A stretch of DNA of 64,000 nucleotides from Megasphaera elsdenii (GCF_020539865.1 NZ_JAJBQV010000005.1:43078-107077); one strand, 5' to 3'; positions 51,011 to 60,172 are shown, numbered from the stretch's first letter. The notes: a model not told the origin generated them from the sequence alone. Numbers and translations: made by a program.

Positions 51011-52925
51011 GGTCATTCTCCCTTTTTATTTCATATTTCCGGGCGGCCGGTCCGGCTAGGCGCCCATCGGCACTGCGGCAGGTAATGCCGCAACGGTCCA
51101 TATATTCCAAGATGAGCAGAGCCTGCTGGCGGCTGATTCCCAGGACGTCGCGAAAATCGCCGAGCGTCAAGGGGCGCCCTGATTGCAGATACTGACAGGC
51201 TGCTTCTGCGGCTTTCATCATATAGCGCTTCGACAAGACGAAATCAGTCGATAAAAAGACAAGGCTCTTGCCGTTGAGGGCATCGGCGACCTCCTGTGCT
51301 TCCCGACCCAAAGCCCGGACATGGCGTACTGGGACGGGCACATAGCCGCTATGGTCCAGTTTCTTTTCGATAGCCGACTGCAATTTCCGCTGAGACGGTG
51401 AAAAAGTAATACGGAACCGCTTTGCCGCTACGCATTGCCGGGATAAACGGCAGACGCCGCCAGCCGTCAACAGCCGCAACAAAGCTGTCCCATCCTTTTC
51501 ATCGAGACCCAGGCGGCTCCGGAAAACCGGCTGGGGAATCCCCGGCTGTAACGGTTTTTCTTTATGATAGGCCAAGAGGACTTGCAAAGCCTTGGCCTGC
51601 CAAGCCTTGTAGACGTCGCCGTGGATGTAGCCCTGCCGGGTCCGGCGGACAGTCCCGTTTTGCCGCAAATGGTCCAGGGCCAGTTCTACCTTGGCCAAGG
51701 GCAGGTCCGTCGCTCTGGCAATGACGTCAGCCTGGGTAAAAGGGACTTGGCGCAGGCGCAGAAAACCGGCGACGACGTCATTTGTCAGGCCGGCATCGCG
51801 AGCTTCCAGACTGGTCACTACGTCGTCTTTGAAGCGGCGGTGTTTCTTAGGGTGGGCGTCGAGGATTTCCCCACCGGCTACGGTATACATAGGAGAAAAA
51901 GTCCGCAAAATGAAGCGGTCTCCAGCCTTTACATAGATTTCATCCGCTTCCAGGCGCAACTGTAAAAAGCCTTCCGTCCCTGGCGCAATCTGTTCCGCTC
52001 CTAAGGGCACGATGCGGACCATGACTTCCCGCGTCCCTACGAGGAGGCGCATGCGCTGCCATAAAAAGAGCGGTTCTGCATCGGCCAGGCAGGTCACTTT
52101 GGCATCGATCATCCGCGTCGCAGCAAAATCCGGTTCCGTACAGAGAACGTCGCCGCGATGAATGGCTCCACTGGAAATGCCCGCTAAGTTCAAGGCCGTC
52201 CGCTGCGGCGGGGCTGCCCGCAAGACATCTTGCTCATGAACCTGCATATTGCGGATTCGCAGGCGTCGGCCACCGGGATAAAGCCAGACCTCGCCGCCAT
52301 TGACCATAGGGCCATCGATGAGGGTCCCTGTAGCGATGGTCCCGAAACCTTTGATAGAAAAAGACCGGTCCACGTTGAGACGGCCCATCCCCTGAGCTGT
52401 CTCTGTGGGCAGGCTCGATGCCATGGTCTGGATGGCATCGACCAGTTCCATCATGCCTCGGCCGCTGACGGCATCGGTGACGACGATAGGTGCCCCTTCA
52501 GCTGCCGTATCGGCCAGATTCTGGCGGATATCCTGCAAGGTCAGGCTGAGCAGCACGTCGTCAACGGTATCGGCCTTGGTGACGACAATAATGAATTTAT
52601 GCACGCCAAGAAGGGTCAAGATGTCGAGATGTTCCTTTGTCTGCGGCATGACCCCTTCGTTAGCGTCGACGACGAGCAGGACCAGATTGAGGCCCGGCAG
52701 GCCGGCGACCATATTCTTGATGAATTTTTCATGACCCGGTACATCGACGATACCGGCCCGCGTACCATCTGGCAAGTCGAGCCAGGCAAAACCCAGGTTG
52801 ATCGTCAATCCCCGTTTCTTTTCTTCGGTTGTCGTATCCGTATCGATTCCGGTCAAGGTCCGGACCAGCGTCGTCTTTCCATGATCGACATGGCCGGCCG
52901 TCCCGATGACGATGTGTCTGGCCAT
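51003..52925 (-). CDS. selB: Selenocysteine-specific elongation factor SelB
   Basis: GTPase delivering Sec-tRNA to UGA codons followed by a SECIS hairpin. The 640 residues start [35 protein letters not shown] and VTKADTVDD complete the GTPase. EF-Tu-like barrels and the C-terminal winged-helix domains that bind SECIS (ending near EYMDRCGITCRSADGRLAGP) follow. SD AAAGGTG precedes the ATG. It lies 4 bp after the DUF3343 gene. The window contains at least one client, selD. Confidence 0.96.
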   Translation of the reverse strand: MARHIVIGTAGHVDHGKTTLVRTLTGIDTDTTTEEKKRGLTINLGFAWLDLPDGTRAGIVDVPGHEKFIKNMVAGLPGLNLVLLVVDANEGVMPQTKEHLDILTLLGVHKFIIVVTKADTVDDVLLSLTLQDIRQNLADTAAEGAPIVVTDAVSGRGMMELVDAIQTMASSLPTETAQGMGRLNVDRSFSIKGFGTIATGTLIDGPMVNGGEVWLYPGGRRLRIRNMQVHEQDVLRAAPPQRTALNLAGISSGAIHRGDVLCTEPDFAATRMIDAKVTCLADAEPLFLWQRMRLLVGTREVMVRIVPLGAEQIAPGTEGFLQLRLEADEIYVKAGDRFILRTFSPMYTVAGGEILDAHPKKHRRFKDDVVTSLEARDAGLTNDVVAGFLRLRQVPFTQADVIARATDLPLAKVELALDHLRQNGTVRRTRQGYIHGDVYKAWQAKALQVLLAYHKEKPLQPGIPQPVFRSRLGLDEKDGTALLRLLTAGGVCRLSRQCVAAKRFRITFSPSQRKLQSAIEKKLDHSGYVPVPVRHVRALGREAQEVADALNGKSLVFLSTDFVLSKRYMMKAAEAACQYLQSGRPLTLGDFRDVLGISRQQALLILEYMDRCGITCRSADGRLAGPAARKYEIKRENDHG

Positions 52926-52929
52926 AATA

Positions 52930-53202
52930 TCACCTTTCTCTGATTTTAGTGTACGTGACGGTCAGACCCTGGCGGCAGGCACGATATAAAGCGACCCATG
53001 CCAGCCCCTTCGCATCGAGGAGGGCTGTCAGGGCCGCTTCATCAGTCAGCTCATAACGCAGGGAAAAACCGCACGACGCGTCGAGTTTCCCCGGCGTCGG
53101 AATGATACGCACGGCCAGGCCGGCTGCTTTCGCCAGCTGTTCGCCTTCCATAGCCTGCCGCGTCGACGGAACCAGGGCAACGCCATACGTTTCGCCAGCC
53201 AT
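52930..53202 (-). CDS. DUF3343 putative Se/S carrier-like protein
   Basis: 90 residues of the DUF3343 family, often found with selenium genes. A single conserved Cys lies in GKLDASCGFSLRYE; start MAGETYGVALVPSTRQAMEGE. The ATG overlaps the TSCPD stop by one base (TAATG). Proposed role in handling selenium or sulfur is family-based inference; no activity is established from sequence. Confidence 0.82.
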   Translation of the reverse strand: MAGETYGVALVPSTRQAMEGEQLAKAAGLAVRIIPTPGKLDASCGFSLRYELTDEAALTALLDAKGLAWVALYRACRQGLTVTYTKIRER

Positions 53203-53459
53203 TAAGCGCCTTGCTTCAAGGCCTGTTCGACGGCAATGGCCAACTGATCAGCACAGGAAGTCCCGCGGTCACCACAGGGATTCCCTTTCAAGAGCTTTAC
53301 AGCCCGGGCCGCATCGGTATCTTCCAACAACTTGCTGAGAGCCAAAGTATTGCCGGGACAACCGCCTACGAAGTGAACGTTATGCAGTTTACCGTCTTCC
53401 AGGCTGAACGTAATCTGCCGGGAACAGGTGCCTTGAGTCATATAGGAATAATTTTTCAT
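53202..53459 (-). CDS. TSCPD-domain protein (TIGR03905 type)
   Basis: 85 residues with four Cys (12, 34, 62, 69) in TCSRQI, GGCPGNT, PCGDRGTSCADQL; the pattern matches the TSCPD domain, originally seen at the C-terminus of ribonucleotide reductases, here as a stand-alone protein. The four Cys could bind zinc or an Fe-S centre. It is 26 bp after trxA and overlaps the DUF3343 gene, in a selenium operon. Function unknown. Confidence 0.85.
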   Translation of the reverse strand: MKNYSYMTQGTCSRQITFSLEDGKLHNVHFVGGCPGNTLALSKLLEDTDAARAVKLLKGNPCGDRGTSCADQLAIAVEQALKQGA

Positions 53460-53485
53460 GAAAATCCTCCTCCGGCGCTAGCTTC

Positions 53486-53806
53486 TTATTTGAGCAAAGC
53501 GTCTAATTTTTCTTTCAATACATTATCCGGGACGACGCCGATGACGCGGTTGACCACTTTCCCGTCTTTAAAGAAGACCAGGTTCGGAATCGTCGCTACT
53601 TCATAGGCTTGGGCTACTCCCGGATTTTCGTCGACATTAATCTTGCCAATCTTGATTTTACCAGCATATTCTTCGGCCAAGTTGGCGATGACCGGTCCCA
53701 TCATCTGGCAAGGGCCGCACCAGTTAGCGAAAAAGTCAACCATGACCGGCTGGCTGCTGTTCAATACTTCCTGCTGAAAATTATCGGCTGTAAATTTATA
53801 TTCCAT
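53486..53806 (-). CDS. trxA: Thioredoxin
   Basis: 106-residue thioredoxin with active site FFANWCGPCQMM, cis-Pro in ATIPNLVFF, and a C-terminal helix. The ATG at 53806 follows AAAGGCGG; the long open frame upstream is not coding. It has its own near-consensus promoter and heads the operon leading to selB-selA, so it may supply reducing power for selenite reduction or selenoenzyme turnover (inference). Confidence 0.94.
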   Translation of the reverse strand: MEYKFTADNFQQEVLNSSQPVMVDFFANWCGPCQMMGPVIANLAEEYAGKIKIGKINVDENPGVAQAYEVATIPNLVFFKDGKVVNRVIGVVPDNVLKEKLDALLK

Positions 53807-53857
53807 GAGAAATTCCGCCTTTCTTTTTTTGACTATTTGTCTTTTGTAACTATATCC

Positions 53858-53886
53858 ATTATATATTACTATACCAAAGCAGTCAA
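53858..53886 (-). promoter_or_regulatory. Promoter of the trxA-selBA operon
   Basis: Minus strand TTGACT (53881-53886), 17-bp spacer, TATAAT (53858-53863); start predicted near 53851, a 45-nt leader. Confidence 0.85.
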
Positions 53887-53913
53887 GTTTTCTCGATAGA
53901 TTGCCAGAAATTC

Positions 53914-55056
53914 TTACATCGCCGCCATATGCCGCAAGGCCTGGACAGCGGCCTGGACATCTCCAGCCGTCGTAAACTGGGAAAAAGAAAAGCGCACCGT
54001 TCCCTGGACGGCCGTCCCCAGGGCCTGGTGGACGAGGGGCGCACAATGATAAGCCGGGCGCGTCGCCATGTGGTACGTCTGCCAGAGGATGTCACTGACG
54101 ACAGCCGATTCGGCATCCCCAATATTGAGGCTGTAGACGCCGACGCGGGGCCCGGAAAAGTCACCATACAGGCGGATACCTGGGATAGACTGGACAGACG
54201 GGACAAAAATCTGGGCCAATTCTTCTTGATGAGCAGCGGCAGCGGCGACGCCGCCATCCAGTAGCAGCCTTACCCCGGCGTCGAGACCGGCAATACCGGC
54301 GACGTTGGCCGTGCCCGCTTCAAAGATGCCGGGAATGGCCGACGGCTGTTCCCGTTCAAAGGAATGGACGCCATCGCCGCCAGTGATATACGGCGTCACG
54401 GCAGCATCGCGGCGGATGACGATGCCACCCGTCCCGCCGGGGCCGTAAAGGGACTTATGCCCCGTAAAGCACGCCACCGTGACGATGCCATCGGACAAGT
54501 CAATGTCGCTAGCCCCAGCTGTCTGGGACACATCGACGATGAGCCCCAAATGATGGCGCTGGCAGAAGGCCTTGATGAGGGACAAATCGAGGACATTTCC
54601 GGTGACATTGGAAGCATGATTGCAAACGAACCACTTCGTCTGCGGCGTCAGCAGTTCTCCCATCGTGTCGTACTGCAAGGCGCCGCTGGGGCTGTCGCTG
54701 GCGATGATGGACAAGGATACGCCTTCTGCTTCCAGCTGATAGAGCGGCCGCAAGACGGCATTGTGTTCCCACGACGTCGTCAGGACGCCATCGCCGGGAT
54801 GGATGAGCCCTTTGAGGACCATATTCAGGGCTGTCGTCGAGTTGTGCGTAAAGGCGACATCGTATTCCGGCCCACAGTGGAACAGGGCTTTGACATCGTC
54901 TTTCGCCTGTAAGACGATGCCATAGGCCTTCAAGGCGTAGCCGTGGGCCCCGCGGGACGGATTGCCTACCATCCCCGATGATAGGACATCATAGACGGCC
55001 TGGGCGACACCATCGGGCTTCTGCGCCGTCGTCGCTGCATTATCGAAATAATACAT
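53914..55056 (-). CDS. Class V aminotransferase: cysteine desulfurase/selenocysteine lyase-type
   Basis: 380-residue PLP enzyme (SufS/CsdB-like branch). Begins MYYFDNAATTAQKP; PLP Lys is in FTGHKSLYGPGGTGG; the active Cys lies in RPAYHCAPLVH near the C-terminus. In this family the enzyme removes S or Se from Cys/Sec; its place between selD and selBA suggests it provides Se to SelD. The ATG at 55056 follows GGGAGG at good spacing. It ends 28 bp before the trxA promoter. Confidence 0.87.
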   Translation of the reverse strand: MYYFDNAATTAQKPDGVAQAVYDVLSSGMVGNPSRGAHGYALKAYGIVLQAKDDVKALFHCGPEYDVAFTHNSTTALNMVLKGLIHPGDGVLTTSWEHNAVLRPLYQLEAEGVSLSIIASDSPSGALQYDTMGELLTPQTKWFVCNHASNVTGNVLDLSLIKAFCQRHHLGLIVDVSQTAGASDIDLSDGIVTVACFTGHKSLYGPGGTGGIVIRRDAAVTPYITGGDGVHSFEREQPSAIPGIFEAGTANVAGIAGLDAGVRLLLDGGVAAAAAHQEELAQIFVPSVQSIPGIRLYGDFSGPRVGVYSLNIGDAESAVVSDILWQTYHMATRPAYHCAPLVHQALGTAVQGTVRFSFSQFTTAGDVQAAVQALRHMAAM

Positions 55057-55120
55057 GAAATAATCACCTCCCAAGGGATTCGTGGCTCGTAAGGCGTGGA
55101 TGCGGATTTTCCGGGACAGC

Positions 55121-55157
55121 AAAAAAGGGCTTGTCACACGACGACAAACCCTTTTTC
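55121..55157 (-). terminator. Terminator of purB
   Basis: AAAGGGCTTGTC / GACAAACCCTTT with loop ACACGAC, bounded by A6 and T5, 43 bp past the purB stop. Confidence 0.8.
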
Positions 55158-55162
55158 TGAGA

Positions 55163-55190
55163 GGCGGGCTCGCCACGTGCGAGCCCCTAC
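55163..55190. repeat. CACGTG-family hairpin, copy 9
   Basis: GGCGGGCTCGCCACGTGCGAG then CCCCTAC; a perfect palindrome GGGCTCGCCACGTGCGAGCCC apart from one centre base. 5 bp from the terminator. Confidence 0.75.
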
Positions 55191-55199
55191 AAACTACTC

Positions 55200-56492
55200 T
55201 TAAATTCCGAAACGTGCGAAGATGGTATCGACGTGGCTGAGCATCTTCTTGACGTCGAAGCAGCCTTCGATTTCTTCTGCCGTCATGTATTTCGTGACGT
55301 CTGCGTCTTTTTTCAGATTTTCCAGGAAATCTTCCCCTTCGAGCCAGCGTTTCATGGCATTGCGCTGTACCCAGCGGTAAGCCTGTTCGCGGACAGCGCC
55401 TTTTTCAACGAGGGTATTGAGGATGATCGGGCTGTAGATGAGACCGCCAGTGAGGTTGAGGTCCTTCATCATCTTGTCCGGATAAACCAGGAGCTTGTCG
55501 ATGACACGGGTGAAGGTCTGGAGCATGTAATCCAAGGCAATCGTGCTGTCCGGCAGGATAATGCGTTCGACAGACGAATGGGAAATGTCGCGTTCATGCC
55601 AGAGGGCGACGTCTTCCAAAGCAGCCTGGGCATTGCCGCGGATGACGCGGGCCAAGCCGCACATGCGTTCACAAGTGATAGGATTGCGTTTGTGAGGCAT
55701 GATAGAAGAGCCTTTCTGTTTCGGGCTGAAATATTCTTCAGCTTCGCGGACTTCCGTGCGCTGGAGGTGACGGATTTCCGTAGCCATCTTATCGATGGAG
55801 CTGGCAATGACAGCCAAAGTCGTTACGTATTCAGCATGGCGGTCGCGCTGCAAGGTCTGCGACGAAATCGGCGAAGCTGCGATGCCGAGGTGTTCGCAGA
55901 CATATTTTTCAACAAAGGGATCAATGTCGGCATAGGTACCGACAGCACCGGAGATTTTGCCGACGGAAATCGTTTCCTTGGCATGTTTCATGCGATCGAT
56001 GTCGCGTTCGATTTCAGCCATCCAGTTGCACAGCTTGAGGCCGAACGTCGTCGCTTCGGCGTGGATGCCGTGAGTACGGCCGATGCACGGCGTATATTTG
56101 AATTCAACGGCGCGGCGGCGCAATACGGCGTGGAAGTTTTCCAGGTCCTTGATGAGGATATCCGAAGCCTGTTTGAGCATGTAGCCAAGAGCCGTGTCTT
56201 TGACGTCTGTCGAGGTCAGGCCGAGGTGTACATATTTACCAGCTTCGCCGATATTTTCCGAAAGCGTCGAGACGAAAGCTGCAATGTCATGATGTGTTTC
56301 CGCTTCGATTTCATGGATGCGGTCGACAGAAAAAGCAGCTTTTTCGCGAATTTCCTTAGCCGCTTCTTTCGGGATGTTGCCCAGTTCGGCCTGTGCTTCA
56401 CTAGCCAGGATTTCGACCTGTTTCATCGTATCCCATTCATTGTATTCTGTCCAAATATGACCTATTTCCGGTTTCGTATAGCGTTCAATCAC
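55200..56492 (-). CDS. purB: Adenylosuccinate lyase
   Basis: Purine synthesis enzyme splitting SAICAR and adenylosuccinate. The 430-residue protein has TSTDVKDTALG, RTHGIHAEATTFG and the fumarase-superfamily signature GSSIMPHKRNPITCERM. The start is a GTG at 56492, 7 bases after AAGGAGAG; an ATG nine codons upstream would place that site inside the gene. Encoded alone between selD and the desulfurase gene, and separated from both by gaps, so it splits the selenium region. Confidence 0.95.
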   Translation of the reverse strand: MIERYTKPEIGHIWTEYNEWDTMKQVEILASEAQAELGNIPKEAAKEIREKAAFSVDRIHEIEAETHHDIAAFVSTLSENIGEAGKYVHLGLTSTDVKDTALGYMLKQASDILIKDLENFHAVLRRRAVEFKYTPCIGRTHGIHAEATTFGLKLCNWMAEIERDIDRMKHAKETISVGKISGAVGTYADIDPFVEKYVCEHLGIAASPISSQTLQRDRHAEYVTTLAVIASSIDKMATEIRHLQRTEVREAEEYFSPKQKGSSIMPHKRNPITCERMCGLARVIRGNAQAALEDVALWHERDISHSSVERIILPDSTIALDYMLQTFTRVIDKLLVYPDKMMKDLNLTGGLIYSPIILNTLVEKGAVREQAYRWVQRNAMKRWLEGEDFLENLKKDADVTKYMTAEEIEGCFDVKKMLSHVDTIFARFGI

Positions 56493-56605
56493 AGTTGATC
56501 TCTCCTTTGTAGTTGACATGAGTACGGTAAAAAAACTCACCAACTTTATTATACACTATCTACGTGGCTGAAGGTAGCCGTTTTTACAAGTTTTATTCGA
56601 TTTGA

Positions 56606-57643
56606 TTACTCTATGACGATGGACCATTTGTCCCGCGCCGTCACGTAGCCGACGACAGCCGCACAGGAAAGGGCTCCTTTCAAATCCCGTTCCAGGGCAG
56701 GCGCGTCCTTTTCGGCGACGGCCATGAGCAGGCCACCTGAAGTCTGCGGGTCGTAGAGGATGTCCATGAAGCGTTTGTCCACGCCGTCCGCCTTGATACG
56801 TGCTGCAACAAAATCGCGGTTACGATAGGCTCCTGCTGGTATCAATCCCAGCGCGGCCATATCCAAAGCCTGTTTATGGTAAGGAATCGCATCGCCTTGA
56901 AAATGAATCGTCGTCCCGCTGCCATCGGCCATTTCGCAGGCATGGCCGAGCAAGCCGAAGCCCGTAACGTCGGTACAGCTATGAACGTCATAGCGGACCA
57001 TGATGTCCCGCGCCGTCTTATTGAGCTGGGCCATCTGGTCGTAGAGCTGCTGCAGGAGCGGCGGAGCTACGAAATCACCTTGGGCTGCCGTCATGAGAAT
57101 GCCCACACCTAAGGGCTTGGTCAGGATGAGGACATCGCCAGGACGGGCCGACGAGTTGCGCAGCAATTTCTGCGGATGGACGAAACCCGTGACGGATAAA
57201 CCGTATTTCGGCTCTTTGTCTTCAATCGTATGGCCGCCGGTGATGATGACGCCGCCTTCATAGGCCTTCTGGTAGCCCCCTTCGAGGATGGCCCGGATGG
57301 CTTCGCGGCCCATGGCCAGGTTGACACACATGACGTTCATGGCCAGTTTGGCTTCGGCCCCCATGGCATAGACATCACTTAGGGCGTTGGCCGCCGCAAT
57401 CTGACCGAATAAATAAGGGTCGTCGACGATAGGCGGGAAGAAATCGACCGTTTGGACGACAGCCAGATCGTCGCTCACCTGATAGACCGACGCGTCGTCG
57501 CTCTTATCATAGCCAACGAGGAGGCGGTCATCTTTATGTGTTGGAAGCCCGTCCAACAATTGAGCCAGTGTCCCTGGTCCCAACTTAGCGCCTCAACCGG
57601 AGCAGGACGCCATTTGAGTCAATTTCAAGCGTTCATCGTTCAT
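56606..57643 (-). CDS. selD: Selenophosphate synthetase, a selenoprotein (Sec17 by UGA recoding)
   Basis: Makes selenophosphate from selenide and ATP. From the ATG at 57643 (8 bases after AAGGAGG) the frame reads MNDERLKLTQMASCSG, TGA (57593-57595), then GAKLGPGTLAQLLDGLP and the rest of SelD (LLVGYDKSDDASVY, DTVDFFPP-like QTVDFFPPIVDDPYLFG, ITGGHTIEDKEPKYG). The TGA sits where SelD has its catalytic Cys/Sec (CSG-[C/U]-G-x-K). A hairpin with the right distance follows the TGA. SelA and SelB are encoded nearby. Length with Sec: 345 residues. Reading from the Met after the TGA would lose the active site. A TATAAT box lies at 57737-57742 on the minus strand. Confidence 0.95.
57560..57595 (-). 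promoter_or_regulatory. bSECIS element of selD
   Basis: After UGA (57593-57595) and 9 nt, the RNA folds as UUGGGACCAG / CUGGCUCAA with apical loop GGACA (57560-57583). The loop lies about 18-23 nt past the UGA, the usual distance for bacterial SECIS, and contains the usual G. Confidence 0.8.
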
Positions 57644-57848
57644 GTTAGATACCTCCTTGGAGTTACAGTATGCAGGAACGAACAACTTTCAAAACAATAA
57701 GCTCACGCATGGCAGCATATAGCTCGTCCCACAACTATTATACTATATTTAAGCAACTCTTACGGCACAATTTAACTCGATTTTAGATTTATCCTTTATA
57801 CTGTCCTCGTAGTCAAGAATTAGTGATTGAAGACAGGAGGAATTCATC

Positions 57849-58013
57849 ATGACCCAGGAAAAATGGCAAGATACACTCGTTTCGAGTGAACGTACCCCCG
57901 CCTACAGAGGCGGGGGTACGTTCACCCACGAATCACGGGCCACGAGCCACGAATCCCTCTATAATAAAACTATCACTACGAAAGGATATCCTGCTCATGC
58001 TGCATATACGTGA
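57849..58013 (+). CDS. Possible small ORF or gene relic before the sensor kinase
   Basis: 54 codons starting ATG at 57849 after an excellent AGGAGG (MTQEKWQDTLVSSERTPAY). After about 14 codons the frame runs through a strong hairpin and repeat-like sequence, so only the start looks natural. It overlaps the beginning of the kinase gene. It may be a leader peptide, or the beginning of a gene whose body was replaced by repeat DNA. The stretch 57644-57996 otherwise contains only promoters and this hairpin. Confidence 0.35.
   Translation: MTQEKWQDTLVSSERTPAYRGGGTFTHESRATSHESLYNKTITTKGYPAHAAYT
57886..57925. repeat. Perfect 17-bp inverted repeat
   Basis: GTGAACGTACCCCCGCC / GGCGGGGGTACGTTCAC with loop TACAGA. 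It lacks a T run on either side. Followed by CACGAATCACGGGCCACGAG, a second repeat-like run also seen near 55078. Confidence 0.8.
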
Positions 58014-59496
58014 CATTTCATTACGACACCGCCTGCTCATCGCCAATTTCACCATGGTCTTCGTCCCCATCGCGATCTTGACAATTTTGGGGTTCCTGTT
58101 CATCTCAGGTCTCCGCTTTTCATCGCCTCATAACGATTTGACGACGTTATGGCCGGAAAAGGGACCGGCCCTGTCCATCCAGTACACCGTCAGTTCCCTG
58201 CGGGTCAAGGCAGAACGGCCGGGACCATTAAAAATCAAAGATATGCGTGAAGACTGCCAGGTTCTCGAAGACCTAGGCATTGCCACAGCCATCGTCCGCA
58301 ACGATCGAGTCGCCTATATCACGCCAGGCATCGATTTCTACGGACTGGCCGACAGGGTCCTAAAAAAAGCCCATGGCCAGCAGACAGTCATGACCTGGGA
58401 CGGCGACGGCTTCTTCTTCCGCTATACGTCCCCGCACAGTGGGACGACGGTCATTGCCGCCGGCAATACGCCGTTCATCGCCAAGAGTGGCATCCGCGAA
58501 GGCATGGCCAAAGGGGTCATACAAATGCTGCTGTTGTTCATCGTCGGCACAGCCAGTGCCATTATCATCACCTGCGGCCTCATCTTATCCCGCGTCCTGT
58601 CCCGCCAGATACTGACGCCGCTGGCAGCTCTGCGGACAGCAGCTGCTGAAATCGAAAAGGGCAATCTCGACTATGAGCTCCACCTGTCGTCGCGCGATGA
58701 ATTAGGCCAGACTTGTGAAGCCTTCGACCACATGCGCCGCCAGCTGCGGGCCGCCCACCTGGCTCAAGAAAAGTACGAGCAGAACCGCAAGGAACTCATT
58801 GCCGGCATCTCTCACGATTTATCGACGCCCTTGACCTTGCTCAAAGGCTACGCTAGCGGCATCTTGGTCGGCATTGCCAAGACTGCGGAAAAGCGCCATC
58901 ATTACGTCGAACTCATCTACCAGAACGCCTGCACCCTGGAAAAACTCGTCGACAGGCTATTCCTCTTTTCCAAACTCGATTTGGGTCAAGTATCCTTTAT
59001 GAGGGAAAAGGTATCGCTGCGCGATTATTTCGCCGATTTCACTGCGGAAAATGCGGACCGCCTAACCGAGCGGGGCCTCATCCTGCACTATTCACCGCCA
59101 GCCGGCCCGGCCTGGACCGCTATCGACAGGATGCAGTTCCAACGGGTCATAGATAACCTATTGGAAAATGCCTTGAAATACAAAGAAGGCGCTACGGTAG
59201 CCATGGACCTGAACCTCTCTGAAAGGCCGCAAGCCGTCGTCTTGACAGCTGCTGACCACGGTCCAGGCGTCCCGGCGACAGACCTGCCCCGCTTATTCGA
59301 TAGTTTCTACCGGACCGACTCCGCCCGGACGGACGTCAAAAAGGGAAGCGGCCTGGGCCTGGCCATTGCCAAACAGATCATTACAGCCCTGCACGGTCAA
59401 ATCCATGCAGAAGAAACGCCAGGCGGTGGCCTGACTGTCGTCATCACGTTGCCGCGGATAGAGGAGGAGCATTATGAAACGAATTCTGATCATTGA
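57997..59496 (+). CDS. Two-component sensor histidine kinase
   Basis: 499 residues: membrane helix 1 (about 14-38), an extracytoplasmic sensor region (about 40-172), helix 2 (about 174-198), HAMP (about 200-252), HisKA with phospho-His273 in AGISHDLSTPLTLLKG, and HATPase_c with N box DNLLENALKY, G1 DHGPGVP and G2 GSGLGLAI. The ATG at 57997 follows AAAGGAT. It overlaps the response-regulator start by 23 bases. Signal unknown. Confidence 0.92.
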   Translation: MLHIRDISLRHRLLIANFTMVFVPIAILTILGFLFISGLRFSSPHNDLTTLWPEKGPALSIQYTVSSLRVKAERPGPLKIKDMREDCQVLEDLGIATAIVRNDRVAYITPGIDFYGLADRVLKKAHGQQTVMTWDGDGFFFRYTSPHSGTTVIAAGNTPFIAKSGIREGMAKGVIQMLLLFIVGTASAIIITCGLILSRVLSRQILTPLAALRTAAAEIEKGNLDYELHLSSRDELGQTCEAFDHMRRQLRAAHLAQEKYEQNRKELIAGISHDLSTPLTLLKGYASGILVGIAKTAEKRHHYVELIYQNACTLEKLVDRLFLFSKLDLGQVSFMREKVSLRDYFADFTAENADRLTERGLILHYSPPAGPAWTAIDRMQFQRVIDNLLENALKYKEGATVAMDLNLSERPQAVVLTAADHGPGVPATDLPRLFDSFYRTDSARTDVKKGSGLGLAIAKQIITALHGQIHAEETPGGGLTVVITLPRIEEEHYETNSDH

Positions 59497-60172
59497 AGAT
59501 AATATAGAAATTGCTGAACTGGAACGGGATTTCCTAGAAGCCAGCGCCATTGAAAGCGTCATTGAGACGGACGGAACGAAAGGACTAGAACGGGCTTTAC
59601 AGGAAGATTTTGACCTCATCCTGCTGGATATCATGCTGCCTGGGACCGATGGCTTCCACATCTGCCGCCGCATCCGTGAAGAAAAGGAAGTACCCATCCT
59701 GATGGTATCGGCAAAGCGGGAAGACATGGACAAGATACGTGGCCTCGGTCTTGGCGCCGACGACTACATCATCAAGCCCTTCAGCCCGACAGAGCTCGTA
59801 GCCCGCGTCAAAGCCCACATTACGCGCTACGAGCGGCTCATGGGCAAGGCCCAGCAAAAAGCTGCCGACGGCGAAGTCCTCCGCAGTGGCGACCTGGAAA
59901 TCTACGTAGACAAGCACCGGGTCTACGTAAAAGGAGAAGAAATCTCCTTGACGAACCGCGAATTCGAGCTCCTCGTCTTCCTGGCCAAGCACCCTGGTTT
60001 GGTCTTCAGCCGGGACCGCCTCTTCGAGCGCGTCTGGGGTCTCGACGCCGAAGGGGACACAGCGACAGTTATGGTCCACATCAATCGTATCCGCGAAAAA
60101 ATAGAACCGGACCCGGCCAAACCCATCTACATCGAGACAGTCTGGGGTGCCGGATACCGGTTCAAAGAATAA
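59474..60172 (+). CDS. OmpR/PhoB-family response regulator
   Basis: 232 residues: receiver domain with acidic pair ED(8-9), phospho-acceptor Asp52 in LLDIMLPGTDG, and Lys in DDYIIKPFSP; then a winged-helix DNA-binding domain (LTNREFELLVFLAKHPG, TVMVHINRIREKIE, VWGAGYRF). SD GAGGAGG lies within the kinase gene. The unusual order kinase-regulator is kept tight by translational overlap. Its stop is 5 bp from the convergent oxidoreductase stop. Confidence 0.94.
   Translation: MKRILIIEDNIEIAELERDFLEASAIESVIETDGTKGLERALQEDFDLILLDIMLPGTDGFHICRRIREEKEVPILMVSAKREDMDKIRGLGLGADDYIIKPFSPTELVARVKAHITRYERLMGKAQQKAADGEVLRSGDLEIYVDKHRVYVKGEEISLTNREFELLVFLAKHPGLVFSRDRLFERVWGLDAEGDTATVMVHINRIREKIEPDPAKPIYIETVWGAGYRFKE

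Noticed and set aside
57849-57996. N-terminal extension of the sensor kinase upstream of 57997
   Set aside because: The extended kinase frame runs through the repeat hairpin; the ATG at 57997 has its own AAAGGAT site and the family start.
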